From assembly GCA_903911435.1 (NCBI GenBank), contig CAIWDF010000202.1, forward strand, positions 1-59,388: a stretch of 59,388 nt of DNA. The letters are read 5' to 3'. The notes under the pieces were generated by a model. The model did no database searches and was not told the origin of the DNA. It saw nothing but the letters and a program-made list of their open reading frames with translations. This DNA comes from an uncultured Bacteroidota bacterium (GTDB taxonomy: Bacteria; Bacteroidota; Bacteroidia; 2-12-FULL-35-15). A program made the translations under genes and the position numbers. This document shows positions 8,414 through 18,713 of the stretch, in pieces (the stretch's first letter is position 1; every line of letters begins with the position of its first letter).

Positions 8414-10321
8414 ATGTCAACTAGTCATGAAATATTAAACAAATACTGGGGATTCTCTTCTTTTAGACCTTTACAAGAGGATATTATAAATTCGGTATTA
8501 CTAGGAAAGGACTGTCTCGCTTTATTACCAACAGGTGGAGGTAAATCCATCTGTTTTCAAGTTCCTGCATTAATGATGGATGGTATTTGCATCGTGGTAT
8601 CACCATTAATTGCCCTGATGAAAGACCAAGTGGAGAATCTCACTTCACGAGGCATAAAAGCGATATCTATCAATTCATCCATGCACCGCCAAGAAATTGA
8701 TATTGCTTTGGACAATTGCGTTCATGGTAACATCAAATTTCTTTATCTTTCACCTGAGCGACTGGAAACGGAGATTGTGAAAGCACGTTTACTAAAAATG
8801 AAAGTATGCTTGGTTGCTATAGATGAATCGCATTGTATTTCGCAATGGGGGTATGATTTCCGACCAAGCTATTTGAAACTAGCTGAACTTAGAGAGTTGC
8901 TTCCAACAGTTCCTTTTCTTGCATTAACAGCTACAGCCAATAAAGAGGTGGTGATTGATATTCAAAAAAAGTTGCTCTTCAAAAAACAAAATGTCTTTCA
9001 AAAAAGTTATGAACGAACGAACATTGCATATGCGGTTCTTAATGTGGATGACAAACTTGCTCGACTATTGAAAATAGCGAATAATATTCAGGGTTCTGGT
9101 ATTGTTTACGTAAGAAACAGAAAAAAAACAAAAGACATAGCTAATTACCTAATAAGTCACCGAATTTCGGCAGATTTTTATCATGCAGGATTAGATACTA
9201 AAACACGTGACCAAAAGCAAAATGATTGGATAAATAACAAAACAAGGATAATTGTTTGTACTAATGCATTTGGAATGGGAATAGACAAACCAGACGTAAG
9301 GTTTGTGGTACACATGGATATTACCGACTCGATAGAAGCCTACTTTCAAGAAGCAGGAAGAGCCGGAAGAGATGAACGAAAAGCCTATGCAGTCATGCTT
9401 TTCAACTCATCTGACAAACTAGAATTACAACACAATGTCGAAATGGGCTTTCCTGACATTGAAGAAATAAAAAAAACCTATCAGGCATTAGCCAATTATT
9501 ACCAAATAGCTACAGGTGCTGGCGTAGGAGTAAAGTTTGATTTTGATTTATCATCCTTTTGTGATGCATATAAACTGCAAGCGATAACAACTCATAATTG
9601 TTTGAAATTTATTGAACGAGAAGGTTTCATTGCTCTTTCAGATTCATTTTTCCAACCAGCTAGATTTAAGATGGCTATGAATCGAGAGGATTTATACAAA
9701 TTTCAGATCACAAATGAATCGTATGATTTATTTATTAAACTTTTGCTCCGCTCCTATTCAGGCATTTTCGACAATTTTGTAAAAATCAACGAATATGATT
9801 TAGCTCGAAAAGCGAACTTAAGTCTTGAGAATCTTATTAAGCGGTTAAATTATCTTCACCAACATCAAGTCATCACCTACTTTCCTCACACCGAATTACC
9901 TCAACTCACATTCACACATGAAAGAATAGATGCAAAAGAGATAAGGATATCAAAAGAGAATTATTTCTTACTTATGAAAAGAGCGACCGAAAAGATGGAA
10001 GCAATTATTGCATATGCAGAAAGCTCTCACAAATGTAGAAGTCAGCTTCTATTGGCATATTTTGGGGAAAACAATGTGAGTCGATGTTTTCATTGTGATG
10101 TCTGTTTAGTAGAAAAAAGGAAAATTCTTCACACAGATGAGTACGAAAGAACTTCATTACAAATTAAACAATTACTATCTTTACATCCCTTAGACCTAAA
10201 AACACTTGTTGATTCGATAACCGACATTCACGAAGACAAAACGCTGCATACTATTCAACTCATGTACGATAACAAACTGCTAATTACAAACGAAGACAAT
10301 AAGATTTGTTTAAATGATTAA
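8414..10321 (+). CDS. recQ: ATP-dependent DNA helicase RecQ
   Basis: A 635-residue superfamily 2 helicase. It has the Q-motif region FRPLQEDII, Walker A TGGGKS at residues 40-45, DESH at 137-140 followed by CISQWGYDFRPSY, the helicase motif VI QEAGRAGRDE, and the RecQ zinc-binding cysteines (SHKC...RCFHCDVC) near residues 540-565. RecQ unwinds branched DNA in recombination and fork repair. The C-terminal 60 residues do not look like a typical HRDC domain, so this is the shorter Bacteroidota form. It starts 32 bases after the DUF7793 gene. Confidence 0.95.
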   Translation: MSTSHEILNKYWGFSSFRPLQEDIINSVLLGKDCLALLPTGGGKSICFQVPALMMDGICIVVSPLIALMKDQVENLTSRGIKAISINSSMHRQEIDIALDNCVHGNIKFLYLSPERLETEIVKARLLKMKVCLVAIDESHCISQWGYDFRPSYLKLAELRELLPTVPFLALTATANKEVVIDIQKKLLFKKQNVFQKSYERTNIAYAVLNVDDKLARLLKIANNIQGSGIVYVRNRKKTKDIANYLISHRISADFYHAGLDTKTRDQKQNDWINNKTRIIVCTNAFGMGIDKPDVRFVVHMDITDSIEAYFQEAGRAGRDERKAYAVMLFNSSDKLELQHNVEMGFPDIEEIKKTYQALANYYQIATGAGVGVKFDFDLSSFCDAYKLQAITTHNCLKFIEREGFIALSDSFFQPARFKMAMNREDLYKFQITNESYDLFIKLLLRSYSGIFDNFVKINEYDLARKANLSLENLIKRLNYLHQHQVITYFPHTELPQLTFTHERIDAKEIRISKENYFLLMKRATEKMEAIIAYAESSHKCRSQLLLAYFGENNVSRCFHCDVCLVEKRKILHTDEYERTSLQIKQLLSLHPLDLKTLVDSITDIHEDKTLHTIQLMYDNKLLITNEDNKICLND

Positions 10322-10646
10322 ATACTTCCATAAGTAACCTTTCATTAAAAATAAATTCATCTTACTGCTCAAGATATTTTCTTGAAACAGTTTTTAAGTC
10401 GTATCAAAATCCGAAAACATAGACGATTATTAGACAGTATTACTGAAACTTGAGGATTGACAATAATTTTTGTCACTCCCTGATATTTATCAGTTTTTAA
10501 AAGAAAGTGCGTATAATTCAAGTTAAGTAGAGAATAACTCTATAACTTTGCATCACCCAAAAAATATATGTTAGAGGCGAGCCTTTAAGCACGACCCATC
10601 TCCAGTCATATAGATCATAGTTACTACGATTTAAAACAGCAAACGC
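10322..10646. other. Spacer with two small dyads and a long leader before the kinase
   Basis: The spacer holds TGACAA-N6-TTGTCA (10458-10475) and CTGATA-TT-TATCAG followed by five T residues (10480-10498). The second may be a weak terminator. TAACTTTG at 10543-10550 is a good -7 box, which would leave a leader of about 90 bases before the kinase start. No gene is visible. Confidence 0.5.
10543..10550 (+). promoter_or_regulatory. -7 box of the hybrid PAS kinase gene
   Basis: TAACTTTG matches TAnnTTTG. No clear -33 box is visible. Confidence 0.45.
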
Positions 10647-13600
10647 ATGTTTGCACTATTGGATATGAAGACTAATAAAAAATTAAGTACATCCGAACAA
10701 ATTAGCAAGGAAAATATTGTTTTTTTTTCTGTAGATAATAATTACAATTACACCTCATTCAACAATAATTTAAAGTCATTGGTTAAAACACTTTTCCACT
10801 TTAATCTAAAAGCAGGAATGAGTGTTTTGGATTGTATTGAATTGCCTGAAGTGAGAGCAATAGCAAAGAAAAGCATAGACCGAGCACTACAAGGGGAACC
10901 TTATTCCGAAATACATTTTGAACACTTCACTAAAAATTATTTTGAAGTAATTTGGTTTCCGACCTATCAATCAAAAAAAATTGTTGGAGCATCTGCGTTC
11001 ATCCAAAACATTAATGAAAGGAAATATTTAGAAAAAACCATTGAAAGTAGTAAAGAGCGTTATCTGACTCTTGTTTCGAATCTTCATTTTGGTGTTCTTG
11101 TTCAAGGGCCTAATGCGGAAATTCTTATTAGTAACCCAAAAGCCTTAGAACTTTTGGGACTTACCGAAGATCAATTGCTAGGAAAAACATCATTCGACAC
11201 TGATTGGAATGTAATACACGAAGACGGAAGTCCTTATCCAGGTTCGACACACCCGGTGCCCCATTGCATCGCTACACGTCAGTCCGTAAGAAATGCTGTG
11301 ATGGGCGTTTATCGACCAACAACCCAAGACCGAGTTTGGTTAAAAGTAGATGCTGAACCTGTTTTCGATTCTTCAGGAAATGTGAAAGAAGTGATTTGTG
11401 CTTTTAAAGATATAACAGAACCTAAGAAACTTCGAGAATCGTTAAAAGAAAGTGAAGCCAACTTGAAACGAGCTCAAAAGATTGCCAAGATTGGAAGTTG
11501 GGAATGGAATCCGAAAAGCAATGAATTCAATCATTCTGATGGAATTTTGAATATTTTGGGTATTGAAGATGTTACCGCTATTAGAACACCTGAGTTATTG
11601 GTTTCAAATTTCGTTCATCCTGATGAACGTCAACTAGTGATGGAAGCGGGAACAAAAACGATGGAAACAGGAATGGGTTCTCCTATCGTCTATAGAATGT
11701 TAAGGGCTGATGGAAAATTAATTTGGGTAAGGGTAACTTCAGAATTAGAATTTCATTCTGGCGAACTCCAAAAGATATTTGGAACGACTCAAGATATCAC
11801 CGACCAAAAGAATACGGAACAACTAATTAAGGAAAGTGAAATAAAATATCGTGAATTAGTTGAAAACACACCAAGTGCCGTGGCTATTCATGTTAATGGT
11901 ATTGTTGTTTACATAAATAAACAAGCCGTTACCCTGCTCGGAGCTAAGTCAATTGATGATATTATTGGCAAACCAGTTCTCTCTGTTGTGCATCCTGATT
12001 CAAAAGAAGCGGTTATAAATAGAATTAGAACATTAGGTGAGCAAGTACAAGATTATTCATTTTTGGAAGAAAAGTTCATTCGATTTGACGGGACTGTAGT
12101 GGATGTGGAAGTAAAAGCGGTACCTATAATTTATGAAAACGAAGAAGCTGTATTAACCATAACCAATGACATATCGCAAAGAAAACAAGCTGAATACGCC
12201 ATAGCTGAAAGTCGAGCAAAATATATGGCACTTAGTGACGCCTCCTTCGATTCTATATTCCTCTCCGAAAAAGGAATTTGTTTCGAACAAAACAATATGG
12301 CAGAACTAATGTTTGGTTATACCTCCCAAGAAGCTATTGGTAAGTCGGGTGATAAATGGTTGATTCCTGAAGATAGAGAAATGGTAAGACGAAACATGTT
12401 AGCTGGTATTACAGAACCATACGAAGCCACAGCGTTAAGAAAGGATGGAACAACATTTCCTTGTTTGCTACACGGCAAGACGATGCCTTTTAAAGGAAGA
12501 GAAATTAGAGTAACTTCATTAAACGATATAACAGCTAGAAAATTTGCCGAAAAGGCTATAGTTGAAAGTGAACAAAAGTACAGAGAATTAGTAGTAAATT
12601 TCCCGGTAGGTATAGTTATTTATGTTAAAGGTATAATTGTCTTTGTAAATAAACAGATGCTCACCATACTAAAGGCAAAAAGCGAATTGGAATTAGTGGG
12701 TAAAAAGACTCTTTCTTTTGTTCATCCTGATTACATCGCAATAATGGCTGAAATAATGAATTCTGAGCCTTATGAAAATGTTGAATTATCCTCTATTGAG
12801 GAAAAACTCATTTGCATTGACCAAAGCACGGTAGAGGTTTTTGTGAAAACGATGCCTATCAAATTTGATGGAAAAGACGCTGTTCAATTAATAATAACAG
12901 ATATCTCAAAAAGCAAAAAAGATGAAGCTGAACTATTAAAACTGAATAGACTTTTAAATTTGAATAGTGAAATTAATGATGTAATATTAAGAACCAATAA
13001 TCGCGAAAAATTATTACAAGGAGTTTGTGATGCGGTGGTACTTCACAGCAAGTTTAGGATGATTTGGATTGGAAGTGTTGACAACACATCAGGTAACATT
13101 ATACCAAATACATGGGCTGGTTTCGAGGATGGATATCTAAAGGCGATTGGTCAACTAAGTGTAAAAAACATACCTCAAGGACAAGGACCAACTGGGAAAG
13201 CGATACGAGAAGGAAAAACGAGTGTTTGTAACGATATCGAGAATGACCCAATGATGAAACCTTGGAGACAGGAAGCTCTTAAGAGAAACTATCATTCTTC
13301 CATCGCTATACCTATTAAATATAGGAATACTTCATTAGGAATATTCACACTTTATTCGGAAGAAAAAAATTTTTTTGCAAATAAAGAAGAGATTGCGTTA
13401 CTTGAAAAGATTGCTGAGAACATAGCATTTTCATTGATGGCTATTTCTAATGAAGCAGAACGACTTCATGCAATGGAGGCGCTCAAACAAAGTGGAGAAC
13501 GTTACAAAACTCTATTTGATAAAGCTAGTGAAGGTATATTATTCCTCACTCCTGCTGGTAAAATAATTGGCCTTAATGAATCGTTTGCAAAAATGCATGG

Positions 13601-15248
13601 TTATAATATTGATGAACTCATTGACAAAAATCTTTTTGATATCGATACTCCTGAAACAGCAAAAATGCTTCCTATAAATTTAGCTAGTTTGGTGCCAGGG
13701 AAAGGTATAAAAATTGAAGTTGATCATATAAGAAAAGATGGATCTATAATTTCATTAGCTGTTTCATCAAGTCTAATCCTTGTGGGTAATCAACCCTATA
13801 TTCAAGCTTTTCATACAGATATCACTGAAAGAAAACAAGCTGAAAAATTAAATTCATTATCAAATAAAGTACTGCGACTACTAAATAGTAATGTGAACAC
13901 AAAAATAATGATTTCTCAATTACTCTCATCAATAAGAGAAGTAATTGGAGTGGATGCGGTAGCATTGAGATTGAAGGAAGGAGAAGATTACCCCTATTTT
14001 GCTCATCAAGGGTTTTCGAATGACTTTTTGAGCCATGAGAATTCTATTTTATCTAAGGATTTCGAAGGAAAAAATTGTTTGGATAAAAATGGTAAACCAA
14101 AATTAGAATGCACTTGTGGTTTTGTTATTTCAAACAATTCAAACAAAAAACATCCGCTACTTACCAAAGCAGGAAGCTTTTTTACGAACAATTCCTATAT
14201 CTTAATAGATTTACCAGCTGAATTAGATCCTCGATTTCGTCCAAGAAACAAATGTATTCATTATGGATATGGTTCGTTTGCCATAATCCCAATAAATGTA
14301 AATGATTTTACCATTGGTTTGTTACAACTCAATTTTAAGAAAACAGAAGCATTCACTTTGGAAATAATAAATGCTTTCGAAAGTATCTGTTTGAATATAG
14401 GTATTGAGTTAATGAGAAAAAAAGCAGAAGAAGAGCTTATTTTAGCAAATAAGGAACTTGCGATTCAAACAGAACAAAAAGTAAAGCATGCAGCCAAACT
14501 GATTATCGCCAATGAACTTGCTAAACAAAATGAAGAAAAAGCAAAACTTACTGATCAACTTTTGATTGCGAATAAAGAATTACATCAATACGCTTACATC
14601 GCTTCACACGATTTGCAGGAACCATTGAGGACAGTTTCGAATTATATGCAAATCTTTGAAGAGGACTATCAAGATAAATTGGACGAAAAAGGTAAAAAGT
14701 ACATTCGTTCGATTGACAAGGCTACGAAACGAATGAGTGCGCTCATTAAATCATTGTTAGACTTCTCTAGATTAGGGCAGAATAGTAAAGTAGTAACCGT
14801 TGATTTAAATAAATCGGTGAAAGATGTATTAGCTGATTTAAATACATTAATTACAAATTCGGGGGCAGAACTCAATGTGGGTAATATGCCCATAATGAAT
14901 GTATATGAAATTGAAATCAGGCAAGTATTCCAAAATCTCATTTCGAACGCAATTAAGTTCAGAAGGAAAGAAACCAAACCTATCGTATATTTATATGCAC
15001 AAGAGGAAAAAGGAATATGGAGATTCACGGTTGAAGACAATGGAATAGGAATCGATTCGGAACACTTTGAACGAATATTCGAAATCTTCCAACGCCTTCA
15101 TAAAAACGAAGACGAATTCGAAGGAAAGGGTATTGGTCTTGCTAATTGCAAAAAAATTATTCAACAACATCTAGGTGAAATATGGGTTGAATCTGAACTT
15201 GGTAAAGGAACTAAATTTCATTTTACAATTAATAATTTAAAATTATGA
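10647..15248 (+). CDS. Large multi-PAS/GAF sensor histidine kinase
   Basis: A 1533-residue cytoplasmic histidine kinase with no obvious membrane segment. In order I see a chain of PAS domains (about residues 1-755, six units, each ending in a DITERK/DISQRK-type motif), a GAF domain (about 770-915), a further PAS (925-1050), a second GAF (1060-1245), a charged coiled coil (1245-1300), HisKA with the H-box SHDLQEPLR (phospho-acceptor His1321), and the HATPase with N-box FQNLISNAIKF, DNGIGID and GKGIGLANC. Such proteins sense internal small-molecule, redox or light signals; which one cannot be read here. The stop codon overlaps the next gene's start (ATGA), so kinase and receiver are translationally coupled. 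A second in-frame ATG lies six codons downstream. Confidence 0.9.
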   Translation: MFALLDMKTNKKLSTSEQISKENIVFFSVDNNYNYTSFNNNLKSLVKTLFHFNLKAGMSVLDCIELPEVRAIAKKSIDRALQGEPYSEIHFEHFTKNYFEVIWFPTYQSKKIVGASAFIQNINERKYLEKTIESSKERYLTLVSNLHFGVLVQGPNAEILISNPKALELLGLTEDQLLGKTSFDTDWNVIHEDGSPYPGSTHPVPHCIATRQSVRNAVMGVYRPTTQDRVWLKVDAEPVFDSSGNVKEVICAFKDITEPKKLRESLKESEANLKRAQKIAKIGSWEWNPKSNEFNHSDGILNILGIEDVTAIRTPELLVSNFVHPDERQLVMEAGTKTMETGMGSPIVYRMLRADGKLIWVRVTSELEFHSGELQKIFGTTQDITDQKNTEQLIKESEIKYRELVENTPSAVAIHVNGIVVYINKQAVTLLGAKSIDDIIGKPVLSVVHPDSKEAVINRIRTLGEQVQDYSFLEEKFIRFDGTVVDVEVKAVPIIYENEEAVLTITNDISQRKQAEYAIAESRAKYMALSDASFDSIFLSEKGICFEQNNMAELMFGYTSQEAIGKSGDKWLIPEDREMVRRNMLAGITEPYEATALRKDGTTFPCLLHGKTMPFKGREIRVTSLNDITARKFAEKAIVESEQKYRELVVNFPVGIVIYVKGIIVFVNKQMLTILKAKSELELVGKKTLSFVHPDYIAIMAEIMNSEPYENVELSSIEEKLICIDQSTVEVFVKTMPIKFDGKDAVQLIITDISKSKKDEAELLKLNRLLNLNSEINDVILRTNNREKLLQGVCDAVVLHSKFRMIWIGSVDNTSGNIIPNTWAGFEDGYLKAIGQLSVKNIPQGQGPTGKAIREGKTSVCNDIENDPMMKPWRQEALKRNYHSSIAIPIKYRNTSLGIFTLYSEEKNFFANKEEIALLEKIAENIAFSLMAISNEAERLHAMEALKQSGERYKTLFDKASEGILFLTPAGKIIGLNESFAKMHGYNIDELIDKNLFDIDTPETAKMLPINLASLVPGKGIKIEVDHIRKDGSIISLAVSSSLILVGNQPYIQAFHTDITERKQAEKLNSLSNKVLRLLNSNVNTKIMISQLLSSIREVIGVDAVALRLKEGEDYPYFAHQGFSNDFLSHENSILSKDFEGKNCLDKNGKPKLECTCGFVISNNSNKKHPLLTKAGSFFTNNSYILIDLPAELDPRFRPRNKCIHYGYGSFAIIPINVNDFTIGLLQLNFKKTEAFTLEIINAFESICLNIGIELMRKKAEEELILANKELAIQTEQKVKHAAKLIIANELAKQNEEKAKLTDQLLIANKELHQYAYIASHDLQEPLRTVSNYMQIFEEDYQDKLDEKGKKYIRSIDKATKRMSALIKSLLDFSRLGQNSKVVTVDLNKSVKDVLADLNTLITNSGAELNVGNMPIMNVYEIEIRQVFQNLISNAIKFRRKETKPIVYLYAQEEKGIWRFTVEDNGIGIDSEHFERIFEIFQRLHKNEDEFEGKGIGLANCKKIIQQHLGEIWVESELGKGTKFHFTINNLKL

Positions 15249-15652
15249 AAACTGAACTAAAATGCATCCTTTTGATTGATGATAATGAAGATGACAATTT
15301 TTATCATGAAAGAGAAATAGGCAAGTACGATAGTACAATTAAAGTAATTTCGATGGAAATGTGCAAGGATGCACTTGAATGCTTGAAGGCTCATAAAGAT
15401 AACGTAAACGAATTACCTGACCTCATTTTTCTCGACATCAATCTTCCGTTAATGAATGGATGGGAATTTCTAAGACGTTATGTTGAGATTAAAAACGAGT
15501 TGAAGAAATTTGCAAAAGTTATTGTGTTAACCACCTCCGATAACCCTGACGATGTGGCTAAGTCGAAAGCATGGGATGTGGTAATTGATTATTACACCAA
15601 GCCTTTGACTAAAGAAAAGATGTCAGAAATTGTGCAAAAGCATTTTAATTAA
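15245..15652 (+). CDS. Single-domain response regulator
   Basis: A 135-residue stand-alone receiver domain. The acidic pocket is LLIDDNEDD (residues 9-17), the phospho-acceptor is Asp64 in LIFLDINLPLMNGW, the switch Thr is in VLTTSDNPDD, and the conserved Lys is in YYTKPL. There is no output domain, so it must act by protein contact or in a phosphorelay, like the small receivers usually paired with Bacteroidota PAS kinases. Its ATG overlaps the kinase stop by four bases, which makes that kinase the obvious phosphate donor. Confidence 0.92.
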   Translation: MKTELKCILLIDDNEDDNFYHEREIGKYDSTIKVISMEMCKDALECLKAHKDNVNELPDLIFLDINLPLMNGWEFLRRYVEIKNELKKFAKVIVLTTSDNPDDVAKSKAWDVVIDYYTKPLTKEKMSEIVQKHFN

Positions 15653-15703
15653 GAAAATGCGATTGTGATCAACTTGATTGTCTGTGTGAAATCGAGCTTT
15701 GAA

Positions 15704-16966
15704 TTAGTTTTTTCCTTCAAGTTCTTTTCGCAGTAGGTTTAGTGCGGCATTTGCGGTTTTTTGAATATTGCGCTCACGATGATTTCCGAACTGAAACTTC
15801 TCAGCTATAACTCTTTCGGGAGTGGCTAATGCTATCCACACGGTACCTACCGGTTTATCATTAGTGCCTCCTCCAGGCCCTGCAATACCAGATGCTGCTA
15901 TGGAATAATCGGTTTTGTATTTCTTTTGAATGGCTCGAGCCATTTGTTCGACCACAGGTTGACTCACAGCCCCTTGCTCATCAAGAATTTTTTGGGACAC
16001 ACCCAACTCCGTTTCTTTAATTTCGTAGGAATAAGAAATTACTGAACCAACATAATAATCAGAACTTCCAGGTACTTTGGTAATTAAATGCGATATATAA
16101 CCTCCTGTGCAACTTTCGGCAGTAGAAATGGTTTGATTCTTTGATTTCAGAAGCTTTCCTATGATTTGCTCAAGTGTTTCGTTTTCCTCACCAAATGTTT
16201 CGTAACCGTAGATGTATTCGGGAATTATCAATTTCAATTCCTCAATTTTACGCTCTACATTCACCATCAAGTTTTGTTGATTATTTCCTTTGGTACTCAA
16301 GCGAAGGCGAACCATTCCGGGTGCAGGTAAATAAGCAAGTTTGATATTCGCCTCTGCTAAACTATCTTCCCAATCGGTAAGTAAATCGGAAAGGTGCGAC
16401 TCGCCAATGCCTTGTGTGAGGACAGTTTTATGAAAAATGGAAGGGAATGAAAAACGTTGTTTCAACTTAGGAACAATTTGATTATTCATCAATGCTTTCA
16501 TTTCGTATGGAACTCCCGGCATGGATACATAAATCTTATTATCGACATCGAACCACATACAAGGTGCGGTGCCATTGTAGTTTCGTATTACTTCGCAGAT
16601 GGCAGGGACTTCGGCTTGCAATCGGTTAGTAGCCGTTACTTCTTTGCCATATTGAGCGAATAAGTTCACCACATCAGCATAAGCGTTTTCGTCAAAACGC
16701 ATGGTGGTATTGAAATATTCGCAAAGCGTTTTTTTTGTAATGTCGTCTTTGGTTGGTCCTAAGCCACCTGTGATTAGGATGATGTCAGCACGTGATTTAG
16801 CTTCGTTTAAGGCTTCGATGATGTGTTCGCGATTATCGGAAACAGAGGTAATCTGTTTTACGGATATGCCATTAAGATTGAGTAGTTGACCAATGAAGGC
16901 AGAGTTGGTATCTACAATTTGACCAATTAGAATTTCATCACCTATTGTAATTATTTCTGCGAACAT
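15704..16966 (-). CDS. cinA: CinA-like protein, competence/damage-inducible, NMN deamidase type
   Basis: A 420-residue two-domain protein of normal length. The N-terminal MoaB/MogA-like domain (about 1-170) carries IGDEILIGQIVDTN and ITGGLGPTKDD. The C-terminal PncC domain (about 255-420) carries TAESCTGGYISHLIT and SGIAGPGGGTNDKPVGTVW. Family members hydrolyse nicotinamide mononucleotide and ADP-ribose and recycle pyridine nucleotide by-products in the cytosol. It lies 49 bases downstream of the subtilase gene on the same strand and may be read from that transcript. Confidence 0.93.
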   Translation of the reverse strand: MFAEIITIGDEILIGQIVDTNSAFIGQLLNLNGISVKQITSVSDNREHIIEALNEAKSRADIILITGGLGPTKDDITKKTLCEYFNTTMRFDENAYADVVNLFAQYGKEVTATNRLQAEVPAICEVIRNYNGTAPCMWFDVDNKIYVSMPGVPYEMKALMNNQIVPKLKQRFSFPSIFHKTVLTQGIGESHLSDLLTDWEDSLAEANIKLAYLPAPGMVRLRLSTKGNNQQNLMVNVERKIEELKLIIPEYIYGYETFGEENETLEQIIGKLLKSKNQTISTAESCTGGYISHLITKVPGSSDYYVGSVISYSYEIKETELGVSQKILDEQGAVSQPVVEQMARAIQKKYKTDYSIAASGIAGPGGGTNDKPVGTVWIALATPERVIAEKFQFGNHRERNIQKTANAALNLLRKELEGKN

Positions 16967-17015
16967 AAGAGTTTATTATGGAACTATTTTTTGTGAGTTT
17001 ATAAAGTCAGAAACT

Positions 17016-18707
17016 TTATTGTTTAATTATCTTTTCGGTTATAACGGAATCCGTGGATGTTATCTTCAACAGATAGATTCCAGGTTCGATGGTAGAAAGT
17101 TCATCGATTGAAAACACGTTATTCGATGGCATTAATTTCCGTTCTTGTTTCAACACCGTTCTACCTGAAATATCGAAAAGTTCTACTTGAACATTTTGTT
17201 TGGCATCAGCATACAAAGAAATGGTGAAAGCGGAATGAAATGGATTGGGGAATACATGCAGAGAGGTAGAATTCGAGAAGGCCTCATGAATACCTACCAT
17301 AGAAGTAAGTATGGAGTCGGCTATGCAAAAGTTTGGAATACCATAGCCTTGAATGGTATCAGGAAATGTGTATTGGCTTGCACTCTGCATCACGGCATTG
17401 ATCACTTGAATGTTGTTAGCATTAGGATGTGCTTGCCACAAACAAGCTACCGCGCCTGCTGTAATGGGTGAAGAAAAAGAAGTTCCGCTTTCGTTCCAAA
17501 CATCTCCGAAAGGAGAAGCAACCACTGCATCTAGGCCACGAGCGCAAACGCTAGGTTTGATACGTCCATCATAGGTAGGACCACGAGAACTAAACCCTAC
17601 AATAAACCCAAGCGAATCGACAGCACCTACAGTTAAAATACTATCGGCATCAGCTGGTGCGGTGATTTTGTACCAAGGTGCTCCACCTGAATTACCTGCA
17701 CTGACCACTACTGCCATCCCTTTACGTGCGGCTAATGCTGCAGCTTTCGAAATGATAGTGGTTCGTCCATCCATATCGGAATAACTATGATTTTCGGCTG
17801 AGTTGGTCATGTTGATGGAATACCCTAATGAAGTATTGATGACGTCTACCCCCACACTATCGGCAAATTCGGCTGCTACTGCCCAATTGGTTTCTTCCTG
17901 CCAACTCTCGCTGTAATAAGCTTCGGTAACAAATAACCAAAAATGTGCCTTAGGTGCTGTGCCCACTATTCTTCCGGGAAGGTTACCAGCACTGCACGAA
18001 AGCGTATTCATACCATGAGATAAATTGATATCATCATCATGATACACGTAGGTATTATTGGTCACAAAATCGTAGGTTCCTAAAATTTGATTATTGGCAC
18101 GCAAGCTATCGAATGCAGCCAATGAATCAGCACGATAGAAACCATCGTCCATGTATGCAATGGTCATTCCTTGGCCTTGAAATCCTCTGTTGTGCATGCA
18201 ATCCATGCCGAGTTGGTGCGCTTGAGCCAAAGATGGGCCGTAATCAAACACATTGGACTGTATTGATTTTTCTATAGGTTGAACCGAAATTGGTTTTACC
18301 GATTTTGCTTCGTCCTTATATTTTGGTGATGTTGGTTTTGACGAAGGAGACGAAAGTAAAATTACTTTTTGTACACAATTCAAATTACGAATTTCATTCA
18401 TCACCATAGTATCGGCAGAGGAAACGTTCACCGCATTGAACCATTTGGATTGGTGCATTACCTTTACTCCAAGGGCTTTCACTTGGTTGATGTAATGCGG
18501 ATTGACAGGTAAATCGGTTTGCGAAATAGGAATGTGTTGTCGTTGTCTGCGTGTTAATGCTTTCTCCGAAAGGTAAGCGGAAGGCTTGGTTAACGAATAA
18601 GGACTATTATTTTTGTCTTTAAATACGACCCAATAAGTGGAAGTTTGCGAACTGATGGTATGGATGGAGAAACCTAGAACTAGGCTAAGTAGTATAATTT
18701 TTTTCAT
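17016..18707 (-). CDS. Secreted subtilisin-like (S8) protease with type IX sorting domain
   Basis: A 563-residue exported serine protease. The signal peptide covers about residues 1-20 (ending TISSQ). An inhibitor-type pro-region follows, then the S8 catalytic domain: Asp187 or Asp188 in IAYMDDGFY, His231 in LSHGMN, oxyanion Asn339 in SAGNSGG and Ser410 in ESGTSFSSP. The last 80 or so residues, from LHVFPNPFHSAF, are a type A sorting domain, so it should be released or anchored outside by the type IX system. It follows a lipoprotein gene with a 6-base gap and is probably translated from the same mRNA. Confidence 0.92.
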   Translation of the reverse strand: MKKIILLSLVLGFSIHTISSQTSTYWVVFKDKNNSPYSLTKPSAYLSEKALTRRQRQHIPISQTDLPVNPHYINQVKALGVKVMHQSKWFNAVNVSSADTMVMNEIRNLNCVQKVILLSSPSSKPTSPKYKDEAKSVKPISVQPIEKSIQSNVFDYGPSLAQAHQLGMDCMHNRGFQGQGMTIAYMDDGFYRADSLAAFDSLRANNQILGTYDFVTNNTYVYHDDDINLSHGMNTLSCSAGNLPGRIVGTAPKAHFWLFVTEAYYSESWQEETNWAVAAEFADSVGVDVINTSLGYSINMTNSAENHSYSDMDGRTTIISKAAALAARKGMAVVVSAGNSGGAPWYKITAPADADSILTVGAVDSLGFIVGFSSRGPTYDGRIKPSVCARGLDAVVASPFGDVWNESGTSFSSPITAGAVACLWQAHPNANNIQVINAVMQSASQYTFPDTIQGYGIPNFCIADSILTSMVGIHEAFSNSTSLHVFPNPFHSAFTISLYADAKQNVQVELFDISGRTVLKQERKLMPSNNVFSIDELSTIEPGIYLLKITSTDSVITEKIIKQ

Positions 18708-18713
18708 ATCTTT

